Shown here in pieces: positions 29,201 through 42,300 of a stretch of DNA of 64,000 nucleotides. Within the stretch, counting starts at the first letter, position 1, and each line of letters opens with the position of its first letter. Made by a program: the position numbers and the translations under genes. The DNA is from Atrichornis clamosus. Taxonomy: Eukaryota; Chordata; Aves; Passeriformes; Menuridae. The stretch lies in contig WBMZ01010839.1 of assembly GCA_013400975.1 (NCBI GenBank), positions 42,144 through 106,143 on the forward strand, in the 5' to 3' direction. The notes under the pieces were generated by a model. That model did not search any database and was not told where the DNA came from. It saw nothing but the letters and a program-made list of their open reading frames with translations.

Positions 29201-30180
29201 AAACCCATAACACATTACCTTCTTTTCGATGTTTAACTTGGGGTATGTGAAGAGAAAAGTTAATACAAAGTGAAATAGATAAGCCTTATATACAAAGTTG
29301 TTTCTCAATACTGCCAATTTAGATGAAGCAAACATGAAAAACCAGACTACCAGCTCACAGGATGAGAACTGAGCTATCTTTCTGCAGTCTCAGAAGCAAC
29401 AACTCTTCCCTGACACGTAATAAATAAAAGGATTCAAAATTTGAGCAGTAACAGAAGACTCAAAGAGCTTCACAGTGCTAACTCCCTGTGGTAGTCCTGC
29501 CAAGCCAGCTGAGGGAATGGTGTGGTTTCTCCTTGGTGAAAACGAAAACCAAAATTTGAGTAAAACATGCCACAGTCCCAACAAGTGCTGTCAGAGAAAC
29601 AACATGAAGATAGAGCTGGAATCAGAAATGATGCTGGTGCTAGGGCTGTGACTCATGTGGAGGGAAGTTAAGAGGACAGCTCCACGAGTCAGGTGGAAAA
29701 TCATCACAGGGCGAATATCATCACTGAACATGACCAAAAGGGGCTCCAAGAGTTGAGTAGTCAGTTCCCATTGCTTAGATAAACCAGGGCCATGGCTATG
29801 GTTTCCTAAGAGAGCAGCTTCTGAAGCTCATTTGGAGTTTCAGATTGGCCCAATCCAGGAACTCCAAGCCAAACTCAACACTCAAGAGAAAACTCACTTC
29901 CATCATACACACAGAAACACGGCTGAACACCCAGGATAAGGCCATGACCTGGCAGCACCTCCAGGGTAAGATCACCATGCAGACTTGCTGGGTACCATTT
30001 GCTGCAAAGTGTTCATGTGTGGCAAACCAAATGCTTATTTTTGTCTTCCCTGCCCACTTCCCGTCTGGCAGCCTGCCTCCAGCTCCCTCCAAGTGATGGA
30101 CCACCACAGTGCCAGCAGCTGCAGGCCTAGCAGAGCCACCCAAACTCTTATGCTGTCACTCCAGCAGCTTCTTGCTCCAT

Positions 30181-30353
30181 AAGCAAAGAGAAAGATGACA
30201 GAAAAGAAAAATGAGAAGCAGAGTTAAAAGAAAGATCTGGAGAAAGGCAGATATAGAGGGGAAAAAAATTAAAAACCAGGAAGAAGACATACTACACAAG
30301 AGCAAGAAAAGAAAACAAGTTCAAAAAACACAGAGAGGGATGAAGGCCTTAGA
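30181..30353. other. Purine-rich (A/G) low-complexity stretch
   Basis: About 170 bp dominated by AAAG, GAAA and AGAGG words on the plus strand with few pyrimidines. A similar but weaker stretch lies at about 28140-28300. Probably decayed simple sequence. Confidence 0.55.
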
Positions 30354-33300
30354 GTGAGCACACAAGAGCTGAAAAGGAAGATAAACAGCAACAACAAGAA
30401 TCTTTTGCTACACAGAGCTCTCCATAGAGATGCAAAGGGAAAAAGTTTGTCTCTAATTAGAATGAACTACTTCATTTCACCTCCACAGAGTATCAGCTTC
30501 CAAGTTTCTATCTTAGTTTTCTCTCCCTACCATGCTAGGTGTGGAAGTTCAGCCACCTGCAGGCCCCGCAGGCAGAAGTGCTGCAGGGACTGGCTACAAC
30601 CTGGGGGTTATTGGCCAGTGGGAATGGCCAGGGTTTGGCCCTTTGGAAAGGGGTTTTTCACCTGGTATCACAGCAGGAAATGTCACAGACCATTACACAG
30701 ACCTCGGATACACAAAACAAACAGTGTATTCATTTCTATGCTAAAGAAATTGCCATGTTCATTTGGACATGCCTATTAAGCCTTAAGAGAAAGTAAATTT
30801 GAGCAACTGCCAAATTTAAAGCCTTGTGCTTGATAATAATTTTTTTTTTCCCCCAAGTAGCATAATGGGTCTAATCCATATTGTGGGCAAATATCCTGTA
30901 AAATTTAATTAAAAGCCCAAAGCTGGTAAACAAAGTGATATTATGACACCAGAAATATAACAGTTTTGCAAGGTTTCACTGTAGCTCAAGTCACAGGTGG
31001 TTCTCAGTCCAGGAGCCCATGCCCCCTTGCAGTAACTGCCTACTGTACTTTTTTTGTACATGTAACTAACTGGGGCTTAGTGCCCCTAAATGTTTCCTGG
31101 GGGAGGAGATGAAATAATTATCTTGGTGTACTTAGCCTTCACTAAACAAAAAAATATTTCCATTTCCACCCTTTGGGATTTCATACGCCCTGAAGTTTGG
31201 TGGTTAAAAGTACCGTACTAAGTACTAAGACAGATCATAAAAAAGGTTCAGGCTTTTCTCCAGGGAAATGTTATACTGTGATCTCACTGTTTTCCCAGAT
31301 AAATTTCATTGCATTGTTTCTTTTGCAGCAGTTTTAGACCCATGTGAATGCCATAGCCAATACCAGATGTGCCTTCACGCACTTGCAAAGAGAGCTCTGA
31401 ACAAAGAAAATCCAGGAGAGCTGGGGTTCTGCTTAATGAGAACAGCCCTGGGACAAAGCTTTAATAGTTTAACTAAAATTACATTCAAAACTTAATTAGC
31501 AGAAGCTCTGAACTCACAAGCCGTGGCCCATGAGTTCTAATACACTAATTAGCTAAGACACCCTTTAAAGCCAAGTACAGCTAAACCTTCTTGAAGGGCT
31601 GTCACGTGAGTCCTTGGATCTGAGGCAACATTTGCGCTGCACATGGGAAGTTCAGCATTATTTCACTACAGTGCTGTCGCAAATGCAATTATTGTAGGTC
31701 CCAATTACTTTGGTTAACAAACAAACTATAAAATTTTCATAGCATATAGTCCTATACACAAGGAAAGATCAAAGCAGACTTTAAACATGGGCTCTGAGCA
31801 ACCCGGTCTAGTGGAAGGTGCCCCTGCCTGTGGCAGAGGAGTTAGAACAAGACAGCCTTTAAAGTTCCTTTCAAAAACCCTGGATAGCTGGACAATGATT
31901 TTCAAAACTTCTGAAAAATTATATCTTAAGGAAGGATGAAAACAGTCATGATTTACATTCATTTTTTTCCTAAAAATCCTCCTTAGACAAAGCATTAAGA
32001 GGTCTGTTTAGATAACTGAATTTCAAACCGTTCTGTTTCAATTTCAATCTCCTCTACATGTTTATTTGCTATAAATGAAACACCTGAACTAAAAATTGCT
32101 CAAACATTAGAAATTTTGAATAAAATGTTACAGTTTTTGAAATTAAGTTTTATGACACAGTGTGTCTGCATTGAGAAATTACATTCTCTGGGAAACAAAA
32201 TTCACAGTAGCATTCCAAATCAGCTCTGGGTTACCCCACTATCTTTAGTGACATTATTTAAGCAAGATTACTGGTTTCAGTAGCAAACTTGGCTAAGTCC
32301 AGGTTTCAGGATATGAAGAAGCACTGCAGGTATTGCAGAATCTCACAAGAAATACAGACAGATTATTTTACTGTAAAGTCTTCCCTTCCAAAGCAACCCT
32401 AGAAAAGGTTCAAAATACCTTTTCGTTATGTTGACACAAACATATGTATTTCAGTCACTACCATTTCCACAGCATTATATCATGGAAGTTTTCAACATGC
32501 CTTACATACTGGAGAATAGGAAAGAAAAACTTTAAATCAAGGACATCCGGGCAATTTGTACTTATTAAGGAGACTATCCTACAGTCTCAAAGAAAAAGAA
32601 CAAAAGGAAATTTTACACTCTCGTGACAGACTTCCAGCCAGTGAAATCCAGAGTGCTTAATTTATTTACCTTTGAAGGACAAACACAGACACTGCCAGGA
32701 TTTGGAACTGTTGTGCCAGGGCATTTCAGTGGTTGAAACCTGATGCTTCTATGAGCCAGTCCTTAGTTTGTCTTCTCTGAGGCCTTGTTTTTCCTGCTAA
32801 AAAGGTGTGTTTCTATATTTCAAGATAATTAACTTAGGTTAAAATTAGGTATAGTTTGCTACCCACTGGTTAAGCAACATAACACCTTTCTAACAGGAAA
32901 ACTGGGAAATCTCTTTCCCTGCCCCCTAAAGCAATCAAAAACCCTGAAGAATTGTTGGGTTATTTTATTTTAATGGATCTTGGTCAGTTTATAAATGTGC
33001 TTATATGGCACAGCTGTCTGTAACTACAGGGGATAACCTTGAGAACCCAGAAGATTACTCCAGCCCTTTGTCTCATTTTTTCTAATGCACGTGTGACATC
33101 CCAGATAGAAATAGAAGGTTTTTAAATATATGGCAAACCAGAGAGAGTCACCCCCTAGCTGCAGCTGACCTTTTGTGGCCAACCCTCGGGTAAAGCTGAA
33201 GCAGCTTGTCCTCACTGTGCTCTTACCTCGAGATAGCACACAGAACTTGGAACTCTGAATTTTAAAATGCACTTCTGTCGGAGTGATGCCCACTGTATCC

Positions 33301-36300
33301 CACCTGTCATTAGCCAGATCTGCACCCAGAAAATACAAACTAGCAAGCCCTGGCTAGTGACAGAGTGCTGTAGGAGCACCACGTGCACGTCTGAAGTCTG
33401 GAGCCCTGAGACTGAATCTGATCAGAGACCCTAATTCAACACACAGAGCAACAGCTCACCCACCCCTGTGATGTGGACACTGGGCACCCACTCTGCTTTC
33501 ACCAAACACTGCCAAGAGTACCAGGCAAACCCCAAATATTGCACATTGCAACAATCCTATCATGTGATGACTGCTGTTTTATATGTGGAACTGTATGAAA
33601 CTCACACTGACACAAATCCGTAGCTAATAGCTATTAGGGTGGTTACTGTCTACAGGAAGTGTCCTTCTTTTCAGCTTTATATAATGTACATGAGATCCAC
33701 AAAACATCGAGGGAAATCTTAACCAGGAGTGCAGAAAAAATTACTCCCAACAGGTTGAAACTACTAACAAAATAAAAAAAGAGAGAGGAGTACATCAAAG
33801 TACAGTATTTAGTTCTGCTTGTATGTGTAAAGCACTAAGTCTTCCCTTGAGGATACAGAGTTGTGATGTTTGCTCCTGCACTGTGCTGCCTCCATTAAAC
33901 CCACAGAAAGAGTTCAGGCCTCATGATAACTTTGCAACTGCTGATCCAGTAAGCTGCTTAAAAAGACTCTTGATCTCTCAAAGCAAATTTTTTACTTCCA
34001 GTTTCAAGTTACATTCCCTATTTCAAGTGACTAAAAAAAGAAGAATCAAGGGAAAAAAAATTTAAAAAAAAAGAGGAGAAAAATTAAAATGAGACATGCA
34101 AGCTTTCCATAGAAATGAGCCAGCAAGAATTCAACAGCACTATTCAGATTTCAGTCCAGACTGTTCAAGGTAATAGGTTGGCAGCAAAATGAGGTTAATC
34201 TTCCCCCTTTCTCCTGTAAGCAAATGTAGAAAGGAGACTAGCTGGATCTGCAACACAAAAATGAGTTTCCATTGCAGCCACAGTACTGGCTGCTGCTCTG
34301 CAGTTGTAAGGAAAACTTCATGTCACATTGGCAGGAAAAGAAACCCATGGAGAACGAAAACTCATGAGGTTCATCATCCTGCCTCCCTCCCAAATCATCT
34401 TTAGTCCCAAAGAAGAGATAATGCAGTCTAAAATTGGGTTAGATTTTCCATTGACTCTCCAGCCAGAGTGTCCCAGCCAAGAGTGTGTTCTGCAGAGGAG
34501 CTGGTGAGCTATGAGGAGTCTAAGCTGGGGCAGCATCCTAGCACCTCTCTGGGCTGCAAATGCATCCTGGCTTCCTTCTGTTTCAGAAAATAACTCACAG
34601 AAATAAAGTTCCCCAGAAAGATATCTAAGACATTTTCCTCTTTCCATGTTAAGTTTCCCATCAACTTCCCACAGATGGAGAAAATCTGATCTTGTGCTCT
34701 GAATCTCCAGTTGGTAGAACTGTTTGCTCTGTAGACTGTCATGAACTCCAACTTAAATGCAAAGTGAATTTATTATTAGTGGCTTTCATTTCGGTAAGCA
34801 TCCGGTTTAAAAAAAAAACCAACAAACCACCAAAATAACAAACCCTTAGAGGATCATTAAGACACTAAAAATGCATCTCTAAACACACAGAACAGTCACT
34901 ATGCTTTATTTCTACTCATGAAGGAAGACTGGTTGAGTTATAGAGTCCATGTGTCCTCCCAAATTCAAGTATTCCTTTCCATCCCAGGTGAGCGATGAAT
35001 GAGCTGCTCTGTCACAACCATGCCCTCAAAGGCTCTCTAGCAGTTTTACTTATGCAATTTAGTCCTCACTTTTGTCATTTTAAATGAGACAGAATTCAAA
35101 CAATACCAGTTCTCATTGCCAGCTCTCTCATTCCTGCACGCTATTGACTAACAGCACTGCTTCCTAGTAACCAAATTTGCTTTGTAATTAATGCAGCTAG
35201 ACTTTGCAAAAATTGCACAGGTTGTACGAACAGGGATGAGACATAAAAGCTTCAGGCACATTGAAACAAATCTCTCCTTTTCACACATTCACTCTAAAAT
35301 TGTTTGTGCAAACATGAAAAAAATTTGGCTCATTTTCACTTTAATTAGACCATAGGAGACCAGGAGGTGGCAACATTTGGATACTATTCTCATGCTGAAA
35401 TCTAGAGCACCTGGGAGAAAAAAAATACTATAAATAAAATATGTAGATGATTGAAGTCCATGGGAACTGCACATATTCATCCAAGAACTTTATTTGGCCC
35501 ATAAAATGGAAAACCAGCATTAGCTAAAACCACAACAGAAATGGATACCATTTGTCAGGCCCAAATGCAAGAATGAAAATGGAAATGACAGAGATAGAAC
35601 CATAAAACTTCAACGAGGATCTGCAATAAACATCAAAATACTTACAGAAATTACAGAGAAACACTTGAAAATAAATAATTGAGGATGAGCCTGTTAATAT
35701 AATTAATTCCTTCAGTGCAGGAAAGGTAAAATAGAGTACAGCAATCAGGATGTGAACAAAAAAAAAAAAAAGATTTATCACAAGTAGCATTGCTCTGCTT
35801 AACAAAAAAATATTAAAAACCAGTTAATGGTAACCTTCTACTGCCACCTCTTTCCTCCCTAACCAGCACATGTGCTCACCAAGAACAACTTCACACCAAA
35901 GCCAGTTGTATTTATGCTGTGCACAAATCCAGCAGGTTACCACGCCAGGTAGTTGAACCGCTGACGTCCCTGTGATTGTGACAGCCACGTGCTTTTATGC
36001 AAAGTATGATTTACAAATCACACAGCATGTGGAATGAATCAACAATTGAGCAAATCTGCTCTCTCATACAGGGTTTTCAAATTTCTATGTGAGGCAAAGC
36101 AAAAGCAGAGTCCTTGGGCAATCAGACAATACAACACTGAACTTTATGCAGCAAGGCTTGCTCTTGGATTACCTATTGGAAAGCAGTGGTTGGTAAAAAC
36201 AAACATATCTGTCTTCTTTGCAGATCTTGATGAGCTCCTCTTGGAGATAAGGATGACCCTGCAAAAATCAGGCCGAACTAGGCTCTCCTGTGAAATGGAG

Positions 36301-39300
36301 GTGTAGGGAGTGACCACTTTAGAGCTTGTGTTATCAAGTGCCTTGCCAACAGTAATGTCTCAAGAGAAGTGCTGCTGCACTTCAGTAATGTCTATTAATT
36401 ATTCTCGTCCCTTTGAATCTCAAAATATCCCTGGCTACCACATGATAGAGTCTGCTCACCACTCTGCCAGTCTACCAAAGAGCTAAGCCTAGTACATGAC
36501 TCAACCCTGATGCCCACAATATATTGGCTTCAGCCCCTCTTTCAAGAAGACATTCTTACAGGTATCAGGGCTCTCCTTTTTCTTGCATAAGGGCCTCAGA
36601 TCTAGAAAGAAAGAAATTTGTTGGGTGTTATAGTCCCTTTCTGTTTTTCTGAAGCTTTTGGTAGTCTGTTTTTATGCTTCATGTCTGATGATTTGAATAT
36701 CACTGTTCTGACAGACACATCATTTCCCTTCTTACACGGGTTTCTATTACTCTTTAGACTTCGAACTGATCATCATTCTTATTTAAATGCAACATTTCCA
36801 CTAACAAGTTGTCTAAAAAGATAATCAAGACTCCTTTTCCTACATGTTCTTGTCACTTGCTAGCCTATAATACTCAAGGGCTTCTATTCCAAAATCCCTT
36901 TGAATTACAGCTCCTCATTCACTTCTGGAAGACTCAAGGTAGGATTAAACTTCTTATATTGCTTCCTGTTACAATCTTAAAAGGGCTCTTTTTTGTCTTG
37001 CATTACTTTTTTCCATTCTCCGTATACTTATTTTCATTTGCATTTCAGTAGCTCTTGGAGGTCCCAACAAAACTGCAAAAACTGGTGTGCATGTTACAGT
37101 GTTGGAAGAGAGGGGCTCTGCCCAGGAGTTAAAAATTGAAAGAAACAAATAAAGGATCATTATCTTTGTGGGAAGGATGAACCAGGAAAATACAGAAACA
37201 AGACTTGTCCAAGCTTACAAGAAAGTCTCTGAAAGATACAGAAAGTGAGGCCAGATCTCCTACAGCTGAAAGGGTCCCTATCTCCTCTTTCTGATATTCT
37301 GTTTCCCAGGGCACTTGTGCCCATCTGTTTTATTCAATTATGCAAGACCAATTATGCCCATATAAATGGCTCTCATTCGACTTTTACAGCTTCCAAAATC
37401 TGTTTTTCCAACTGCCAAAGATGAAGTTGCAGTAGACCAAAAGCAATCGATTTTGAAAAACGAGTGAAAGGAATAAATTGGACAGTATGATCCCCATTTC
37501 CATTCAGCAGCACCTCAAGGTACTGAGTGGACTAAAGTGACAGTCCAAGAAATTTGATATTAAATATTAAACCAAGAAAACACATGCTTTGAAGAACAGT
37601 ACATGACTTCTAAGCAAAGATGAGATATTATTTTTCACAAAAATACATTTATTGTTGAGTGTCTTATATTAAAAAAAAAAAAATTAAAAAATAAAAATCT
37701 ACAAGAACCCCAGCCTGGAGCATATAATGGTTTATGCAACAAATACTTGTGAAATGCCTACTTAAAAAGTTAAACCCCCTGGAGGGCTTGTGAATCTTTT
37801 AGTTGTAATGTACCCCTGGAGGATTTTATTTTGTATCCACCTAGCCTAAAGTTAAAGAGCACTTTTTGAACATGTTTGCTTTACTTGTAGCTAAAATCTG
37901 GGTTACTTGGGGAGGGCAATGGAGAGCCTAATAAATCTTACAATATACTTCTTGGCAAGAAAACTACTTACTGGTGTCATGAAGAAACAACTTTACTGCT
38001 CTCTAAAGAAATATTGGTTTCAGAAGTTACTATTGTATTCAAGACACATGGAAGCTACACTAAATCAATTTGTGAAACATGCTTTGTAATATGCGTTTAA
38101 AAAAAAAAAGTTAAATCCTGAAACAGATTCTGACATATTAAAAACAGGGGGGGAAAAAAAAAGAAAGAAAGAAAAAATAGGAAAGTTTCTAATGCTTCCA
38201 TAAATTTTGAAGGAGGAAGTTTAAAACTTGGGTGTTCCTCTCCATAAGTCACATTCCACAAGGAAACAGCTTGGTTTTATGTATATACTTTTACCATTCA
38301 AACTTCAGTGGGGCTTTTTTTAAGCTTCTATTTTCTCCGTTCAAAACTGTGTATTTCTCTGCACAGGAAGCACGAAGAGGGAGCACGCTTGCTCTGAGAA
38401 TACCAGCCAGTGTGTGTTTTCTTCCTTATATTTGAGAAAGAGCCCTAACTCTTGGCTCACAACATTCCCAGTTACTTTCTTTCCCAAACACTGGATCCAC
38501 AAATGGATCAGCTAATTAATCTAGACATAATTCATTAAGGCCACCAGCAGCAGAACAGAATTGCTTTGCCAGTTGCCTATGCATCTGGATGTCCTCCCAC
38601 ATGCTGCCCAGAGGAAAAAACTGAGAGGCCCAATCTTTACAGAAAATCAACTGTAAGAACAATAAAGTGAATTTAGACCCTTTGAAAGAAAGCAGATTGA
38701 GTAGTCAATTTATCCTCAGAACAGGCTCAGCTCAGATGAGAGCAAGGTTATGTTCTTCCATGGTGCCGTGTTCAATTCCGTGCTTGAGGGACCACCAGTA
38801 CAAAGGGAACAAGTTGAATTCAAAGTCCCTGAATTTCTGTGCTTTCTGTTTGAAGATGCCTACGGGAATGTGAAGCAAGAGCAGGTGCCATAACTGTCCT
38901 CCTGTGGCATAATTGGTAGACTGTTAACAAAAAATGTTTCCTTGGAAGTGGTATTTGTAGCTATACAACTCTCTATGTACCACAGTTCTCCTTCCTCACA
39001 TGATTTATTCTGGGCTAAAGAAGTTAACTCAGTGAAATCAAGGCAGTAATTTAAAAAAAAATAAATCTGCATATGAGAGACTCTGATGCTTGCAGTCTAT
39101 GTTTCTTAGTTCTAAAATACATTTCCTTTCCCAAGCCTGGATATCGCAGATACAGCCTGAGTCACATCGTACAACTTTTGTCTTTTTAATCCTCTGTTGA
39201 ATGCAGAGTATATCTGCCAAACTATGGTCAGTTAGACCACGTTTGTCTTTTCTTCTTTTCTTAAAGAATGTGATTCTAATGATACAGAAAATTACTTCTC

Positions 39301-42300
39301 CAGCTGCTAAAATGAATCCACTTCTAGGACAGAACTGAAACCAAGAGCTCCTAAAAGATGCAGAACAGTATTTCAAATGAGCATCCTTTTCCTCAATGTG
39401 ACCGGATTCAAAATTCTACATAAAACATTTTCAACATATACATTTCATGCAGCAAAGATTCCTTAAGTGGGAAGATTGTTTCCCAATTTAGCCTTCTCTT
39501 TTTCTTCTTCCCTCACGACTCCCATAGCACTGTGGACAACAATAAAATGAGGGTAAAAAAAAAATTAAAATAAAAACCCCTCAACACCTCAATGACTGCT
39601 TTTCAACAAGCGTTTCAAAACATCTCAATTCTGATACATCTGAGCAGTAAACTCCTTCACTGGCTACTAATAATTGAAATTAAGCAAGCAACATCTTTTT
39701 AAAGCTTCAAATTCCAACGTAAAATTTATTGGGAACCTCAGAATAATTGTCTCAACTCTGCAAATTAGAATGAATATTTAATGTAACATTGCTACCACCA
39801 CAAAAAGCCTACTTCTTTTGATAAAGACACTGATTTATCTCAAAGTGTCCTGGGAGGTTGAGGCTGAAATATTGCAAGAGAAGCTGGCTTGGATCTAGGT
39901 TTCAAACATGACAAAAAAATTATCAACCCTCAGTTCTTAACTGCCTTACATTAGTCTTCAAAGTTAAAAGAAGGATTAAAGACATCACTAAGTAAAGCAA
40001 GAAAATACCAGACATGCTGGATTTCAAGCACAGTCCAATTTTATCTCCTAATTATTTAAAATACAAGCTGCCAAGTGCACCAACCATTCTGACAACAAAA
40101 ATCTGATCCAACTTTGCAGCAACAACAAAAAAAATGTTTATCGGAGAGGTCTAAACCACAGACTCATTTTGTAAACTTGGAAGCAATTCCAGAGCTAGTG
40201 CCATACATCTCCAAGGAAAAGATAAACCTTCACTCACATTTTTGTGTAACAACAAATGGATCAGCAGTCTTCAGGCAAAAAAATTAAAATCCTCCACAGT
40301 TGAAGTCATAAGACTTCAACAACAACTACTTCTTATCAGGAATATTTCCACTACCATAAGTGCAAGTAAAACTCTTGGCAGAAGTGTCCCGAGTCGTGCG
40401 TGTCAAGAGCAGGGAGCGAGGAACAAAGCTGCCTCTCAAGGGTTCCCAGCACGCTCTTGCTCCTTACAAGAAAGGAAACCATTTGCCTGCTTCAGGAAGG
40501 GTCTTGTAGGACAAGGGTTTCGTCCCTTTCCAAATCATCTCCGTTTTCCAAAAACTTTGCCTAGAAAATGAAGCCAAATGGCACCTGAGAACTACAGACC
40601 GAACAGTGAACTCAAGACTCAAATAGCTCGTGTGAGAACGAGACGCAGGCAGACACATTTGAAGCAGGAGGAAAATTTCATGTTCTTACCTGCCACTCAC
40701 AATTTTTCAAATGCTTCTGGAGGACAAGCTGGCTCAGCATATCAGAAAGGAAAATGGTCTTTCAATAACAGGCTGCTGTTCCAAATTCAGCCCAGTCTGA
40801 TGGTGGCTGAAAGCTATTATCCAACAGGTGGCCAATGTTGAATGAAAGAGGGATTTCACTTCCAGTTTCTGTTAAGTACGTGTCTGCAACACAGCTGGCA
40901 GTTTGAGCAGACAGGCCAAGCCCTGGCTCTCCAAGTCCTGACCGAGGTGTGCTGGCAGGGCAGGACAGTGGCTTACACCTGTTTTGTGGCAAAGGGCTTC
41001 ATTTAACCGGTGCTGTTAAATATGATCCAGGAGTGAGCTCGTGTTTTTAAATAAAAGATGAAGAGGTGAATTTTACATACATGACTTTTGCCTGATTAAT
41101 TCCAGCCACAGAAGACATGTCTAGCATGTTTGCACTTATAAATTATTATTGCATCAAATTAAACTCAAAACAACTCTTAAATTTTGTTTGAAGCTAGAAG
41201 CTGTAGGACCTTGCTATCTGACACAGCTCTGCTATCACGGTTTATGGAGCAAATGACTAAGCTATGAAATTTTACTGGAGAAACCTCAGCACAGTGCTTC
41301 GGGCTAGTTTCTCAACATTAGGACATCTGAGAATATGGTTACATGGCAGGCATTCCACAGTAATAGCTCATGTCAACACTTCCACTGGGGTAAATAAAGG
41401 CATAAGGTGCCTCAAATTACCTTGTATTTACTGTGGGGTATAAGGGAATGCAGGCAGAACTCCATGGAGCATTGGCGTGGCCACCACTTCACTTACCCAG
41501 CGACCATCTGCCCCAAAACTGCAACCAAACTCCCATATCAGCCTCCAAGGCACTTATTCCTAAGAGATCTCCACCCTAACCAGGCACAGTTTGCTACATG
41601 GATAGGATGAGATGAGGGGCTTTAACTCTCCCAGCACTGCCATTCCATTCTTTGCCTGGTTGTCACGGCATCCTCAGTGCAGACAATCTATTTTAAGCTT
41701 CCTCTAACGCTGGCTGTCTCTATATGCTTAAAGGGAAAAGCAAACCACCATCCAGAAGAACAGCTCCCAGGAGAAACCAAAGAATTAGCAACATGTGTTT
41801 TGGGTACAGAAAGGTGCAGAGAACATTTCAAGGCACACGAAGGAAAAGCCTTGGAAAAGCAGGGAACTAGACACTGTTTTCTCAGCAATATTTAGTCTAA
41901 CTCAGCCTCCACCTACATTAACTTTTGCACTGAAAGAAATACACTGTGTAAACTTTTTAATATTTTTTTTCCTTTATATCCTATCCAGTGTTTTCTCTCA
42001 AGGGTATTCAAAAAAGCTGAAAAAAAAGCAGCATCTCCTCAGGTGACTCTACAGTAGGAAGTGTCTTCTGAGCCACAAGAGTCAGAATCATTATTGCCAA
42101 AGCTGTGTTTTCACTTTTGTGTTATTGATGATGGTACTGATGACCCAGTAACAAGGAGAATAAAACCCATACTGTCAAGACTGTGACTATATATATATAT
42201 GCACGCATTCAGGAGAAATAAGGCAAATTTAAAACAAGTATTTCAATAATAAGTGAGTGTTACAAAATGGTATTTTTCCTCCTAAATACATGGATAAAGG

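Larger units (their letters stand above)
7056..30180. other. Intronic sequence, mostly featureless
   Basis: Apart from the repeat relics at 13.6 and 17.2 kb I see only short A or T runs (for example about 14901 and 16885) and chance open frames. The longest, 137 codons on the minus strand at 16369-16782, has no recognisable motif and overlaps a 96-codon frame on the other strand. Confidence 0.5.
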